Part shown: one piece after another, positions 62,037 to 64,000 of the stretch
Layout: each line of letters begins with the position of its first letter
Numbering within the stretch: position 1 is the first letter of the stretch
Source of the DNA: Acidobacteriota bacterium
GTDB taxonomy: Bacteria > Acidobacteriota > Holophagae > Acanthopleuribacterales > Acanthopleuribacteraceae
Length of the DNA stretch: 64,000 bases
NCBI GenBank assembly: GCA_020637335.1
Contig: JACJWC010000014.1
Location: forward strand, 101,084-165,083
Reading direction: 5' to 3'
Notes under the pieces: generated by a model
Databases searched by the model: none
Seen by the model: the letters and a program-made list of their open reading frames with translations, nothing else
What the model was told of the DNA's origin: nothing
Translations under genes and position numbers: made by a program

Positions 62037-62996
62037 ATGGATGCATCAACCATGGAACTCACTCGCGAGGGTGTTTCCCAAACCTATAACTTGCCTTTGT
62101 TTGAATTGATATTTCGCGCTCAAGGCCAACACCGCAAATCCTTTGATCCGGCGCGGGTTCAGGTCAGTTCGCTGCTTTCCATCAAAACCGGTGGTTGCCC
62201 GGAAGATTGCGGTTATTGTCCCCAAGCCGCCCGTTACCATACGGATGTTGAACGTACAGGTTTAATGTCGGTGGAATCAGTGCGCGAGCGCGCCCTGCAA
62301 GCGAAAGCCGGTGGTGCCGACCGTTTCTGTATGGGTGCAGCCTGGCGATCGGTCAAACCGGGCAAAGATTTTGATCAAGTTCTGGAAATGGTGCGTGCCG
62401 TCAGTGATTTGGGCATGGAAACCTGCTGTACACTCGGCATGCTTCAACCGGAACAGGCGCAACAACTCAAAGAAGCAGGCCTGAATTTCTATAACCACAA
62501 CATCGATACGTCTGAGTCTTTTTACGGTGAAATCATTTCCACTCGCCACTTCAGCGATCGCCTGGATACCCTGCACAACGTTCGAGAGGCCGGCATCAAT
62601 GTCTGTACGGGTGGCATCTTGGGCATGGGCGAAAGCGACGCGGACCGCATTGATTTCCTGCTCACTTTGGCCAGCTTGGATCCCCAGCCCGAATCGGTCA
62701 CCATTAACGCCTTAGTTCCAGTTGAAGGGACGCCGCTTGCGGAACAACCGCCCCTCGACCCTTTAATCCTGGTGCGGGTTATCGCAGCAGCGCGCATTCT
62801 CATTCCCCAGGCAACGATTCGCCTCTCGGCCGGGCGTCTGAGCTTGTCTGAAGAAGCGCAATTTCTGTGTTTTTTAGCGGGCGCCAATTCGATTTTTGCC
62901 GGCGATAAACTGCTCACCACACCCAATCCCACCTTCGCCAATGATCACCAACTCCTTGAAAAATTGGGATACCACGCCAACAGCTCATGTTCCTGA
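62037..62996 (+). CDS. bioB: Biotin synthase
   Basis: A 319-aa radical-SAM enzyme that inserts sulfur into dethiobiotin. The SAM cluster motif CPEDCGYC (Cys-x3-Cys-x2-Cys) and IRLSAGR, whose Arg coordinates the 2Fe-2S cluster, are present, as are the other family blocks (YNHNIDTS, FLAGANSIF). AGGAG lies about 9 nt before the ATG; a second ATG 15 nt later is possible. No BirA-type operator is seen upstream. Its stop lies inside the bioF start region, a 10-nt overlap. Confidence 0.97.
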   Translation: MDASTMELTREGVSQTYNLPLFELIFRAQGQHRKSFDPARVQVSSLLSIKTGGCPEDCGYCPQAARYHTDVERTGLMSVESVRERALQAKAGGADRFCMGAAWRSVKPGKDFDQVLEMVRAVSDLGMETCCTLGMLQPEQAQQLKEAGLNFYNHNIDTSESFYGEIISTRHFSDRLDTLHNVREAGINVCTGGILGMGESDADRIDFLLTLASLDPQPESVTINALVPVEGTPLAEQPPLDPLILVRVIAAARILIPQATIRLSAGRLSLSEEAQFLCFLAGANSIFAGDKLLTTPNPTFANDHQLLEKLGYHANSSCS

Positions 62997-64000
62997 ACAC
63001 GCGTCTTACTTCCGACCTGGTCCAACTGCGGCGAGCCGGATTGGGTCGCAAGTTGACCTTGCCCAATGGTTTGGATTTTTCCTCCAATGACTATTTGGGT
63101 TTGGCCAACCATCCGCTGCTGCGACAATTACTGGTTGAGGCCTTGGAAAAAGGCTTGCCGGTTGGCAGTACGGGCTCTCGTTTGTTGCGCGGTCATCAGG
63201 TGCAGCACGCGGATTTGGAAGACAATCTTTCTGCCTGGACCGGCCGTTCTGCGCATTTGTTATTTGGATCGGGTTATGACGCCAATATGGGCGTTTTGGC
63301 CACTCTGATCCAATCCGGTGATACCGTTTTTTCTGACGAAAAAAATCATGCCTCTCTGATTGATGGGATCCGCATGACCAAAGCCAAAAAAGTTATCTTC
63401 CCGCACAACGATTTGGCCTTTCTGGCGCAGGCCATCGAATCCAATCCCGCTGAAGCCAAATGGATCGTAGCGGAGTCGGTCTACTCCATGGACGGCGACC
63501 TGTGCGATGTCCGCAGCTTAATGAACCTGGCCGAACAGACCGGCTCCGGTCTCATCCTGGACGAAGCGCATGCTACCGGTCTTTACGGCTCGCGCTGGGC
63601 TGGGCTGAGCCAGGACCTCGACAGTTCTCTCGTTCCCGTCGTGGTCATTCACACCTGCGGAAAAGCATTGGGCTGTTTTGGGGCAATTGTCTCCAGCAGC
63701 CATTTGGTGCGCGAGACGCTTATCAATCGCTGCCGCAAGTTCATTTTTAGTACGGCCACCTCGCCCATCCTACCGGTCCTGATCCAGTCGGCGTTGCATA
63801 TCTTGGGTCGTGAGCCGGATCGGCTAACGCGCTTGTGGGACAATATCCGCTATTTTTCCAAAGGGTTAACGGCACTTTCGATCCCGGCCCAACCGGAAAG
63901 CCCGATCTTCCCTGTTGTGTTGGGTTCCAATGAAGCCGCTCTGGCTGCTGCCGAAGCCATTCAGGCCCAGGGTCTGGATGTGCGTGCAGTTCGTTACCCG
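62987..64000 (+). CDS. bioF: 8-amino-7-oxononanoate synthase, 3' truncated by window edge
   Basis: The first 338 codons of a PLP enzyme that condenses pimeloyl-ACP/CoA with alanine at the start of the biotin ring pathway. Seen are FSSNDYLGLANHP, GSTGSRLLRGH, the LILDEAHATGLYG Asp region and HTCGKALGCFG with the PLP-binding Lys. About 45-50 residues should lie beyond the right edge. The gene overlaps bioB by 10 nt and is co-transcribed with it. A glycine C-acetyltransferase is the main alternative, but the bioB context settles it. Confidence 0.94.
   Translation, partial: MFLNTRLTSDLVQLRRAGLGRKLTLPNGLDFSSNDYLGLANHPLLRQLLVEALEKGLPVGSTGSRLLRGHQVQHADLEDNLSAWTGRSAHLLFGSGYDANMGVLATLIQSGDTVFSDEKNHASLIDGIRMTKAKKVIFPHNDLAFLAQAIESNPAEAKWIVAESVYSMDGDLCDVRSLMNLAEQTGSGLILDEAHATGLYGSRWAGLSQDLDSSLVPVVVIHTCGKALGCFGAIVSSSHLVRETLINRCRKFIFSTATSPILPVLIQSALHILGREPDRLTRLWDNIRYFSKGLTALSIPAQPESPIFPVVLGSNEAALAAAEAIQAQGLDVRAVRYP

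Overview
The window is a gene-dense (about 92-95% coding) stretch of a flagellated, diderm bacterial chromosome of moderate GC. Didermy follows from the secretin, an exported multihaem cytochrome, lipoprotein signals and a DsbD-type thiol carrier; a FliS chaperone gene points to flagella. Several proteins (the 273-aa protein at 38864-39685, the PilM/N-O-P style type II secretion set, Regulator-propeller GGDEF protein) look like those of Acidobacteriota, perhaps the Holophagae/Acanthopleuribacter side. That placement is an inference from family resemblance, not a phylogeny. There are no rRNA or tRNA genes, insertion sequences, phage genes or CRISPR arrays that I can support.

Layout. 1-320: tail of an NTF2-like gene. 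795-8407 (minus): tgt-yajC-secD-secF, a terminator, then a bifunctional (p)ppGpp synthetase/hydrolase gene overlapping a VanX-type dipeptidase gene. 8686-9237: fliS with a sigma-28-like promoter and a terminator. 9290-21096: an eleven-gene type II secretion operon (gspE-F-G-H-I-J-K, a PilM/PilN-like fusion, a PilO-like, a PilP/GspC-like and the secretin gspD) closed by a terminator. 21114-30350: a divergent sugar locus. A LacI regulator, PfkB sugar kinase and mannose-isomerase-like gene run left, and a GH92 alpha-mannosidase plus a three-gene XylFGH-like ABC importer run right. They share a 100-bp control region with two facing promoters and a perfect 16-bp palindrome. The likely route is mannoside to mannose, uptake, isomerisation to fructose, and phosphorylation.

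30371-46179: a mixed region with a secreted EF-hand/lysine-rich protein, a penicillin-acylase-family hydrolase, a five-haem cytochrome with accessory domains, a sodium symporter, an M28 peptidase, an isocitrate dehydrogenase-type enzyme, a bacterioferritin, a MATE exporter, a TfoX C-terminal-like protein, a DUF998 membrane protein and RlmKL. 46167-54763 (minus): a propeller diguanylate cyclase, then the tightly overlapping operon giant TPR protein - small TPR protein - 71-aa protein - queG. 54896-61058: enoyl-CoA hydratase, uppP, an AI-2E-type permease, a DsbD-type protein and a retropepsin-like protease. 61196-64000: HU, a PilZ protein, and bioB-bioF, with bioF running off the right edge.

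Connections across the window: Tgt and QueG are both in queuosine synthesis; SecDF-YajC feeds the periplasm from which the type II system exports; the GGDEF and PilZ proteins are a possible c-di-GMP maker and receptor. Most starts were chosen from Shine-Dalgarno (SD) spacing and family length; alternatives are given where they matter.
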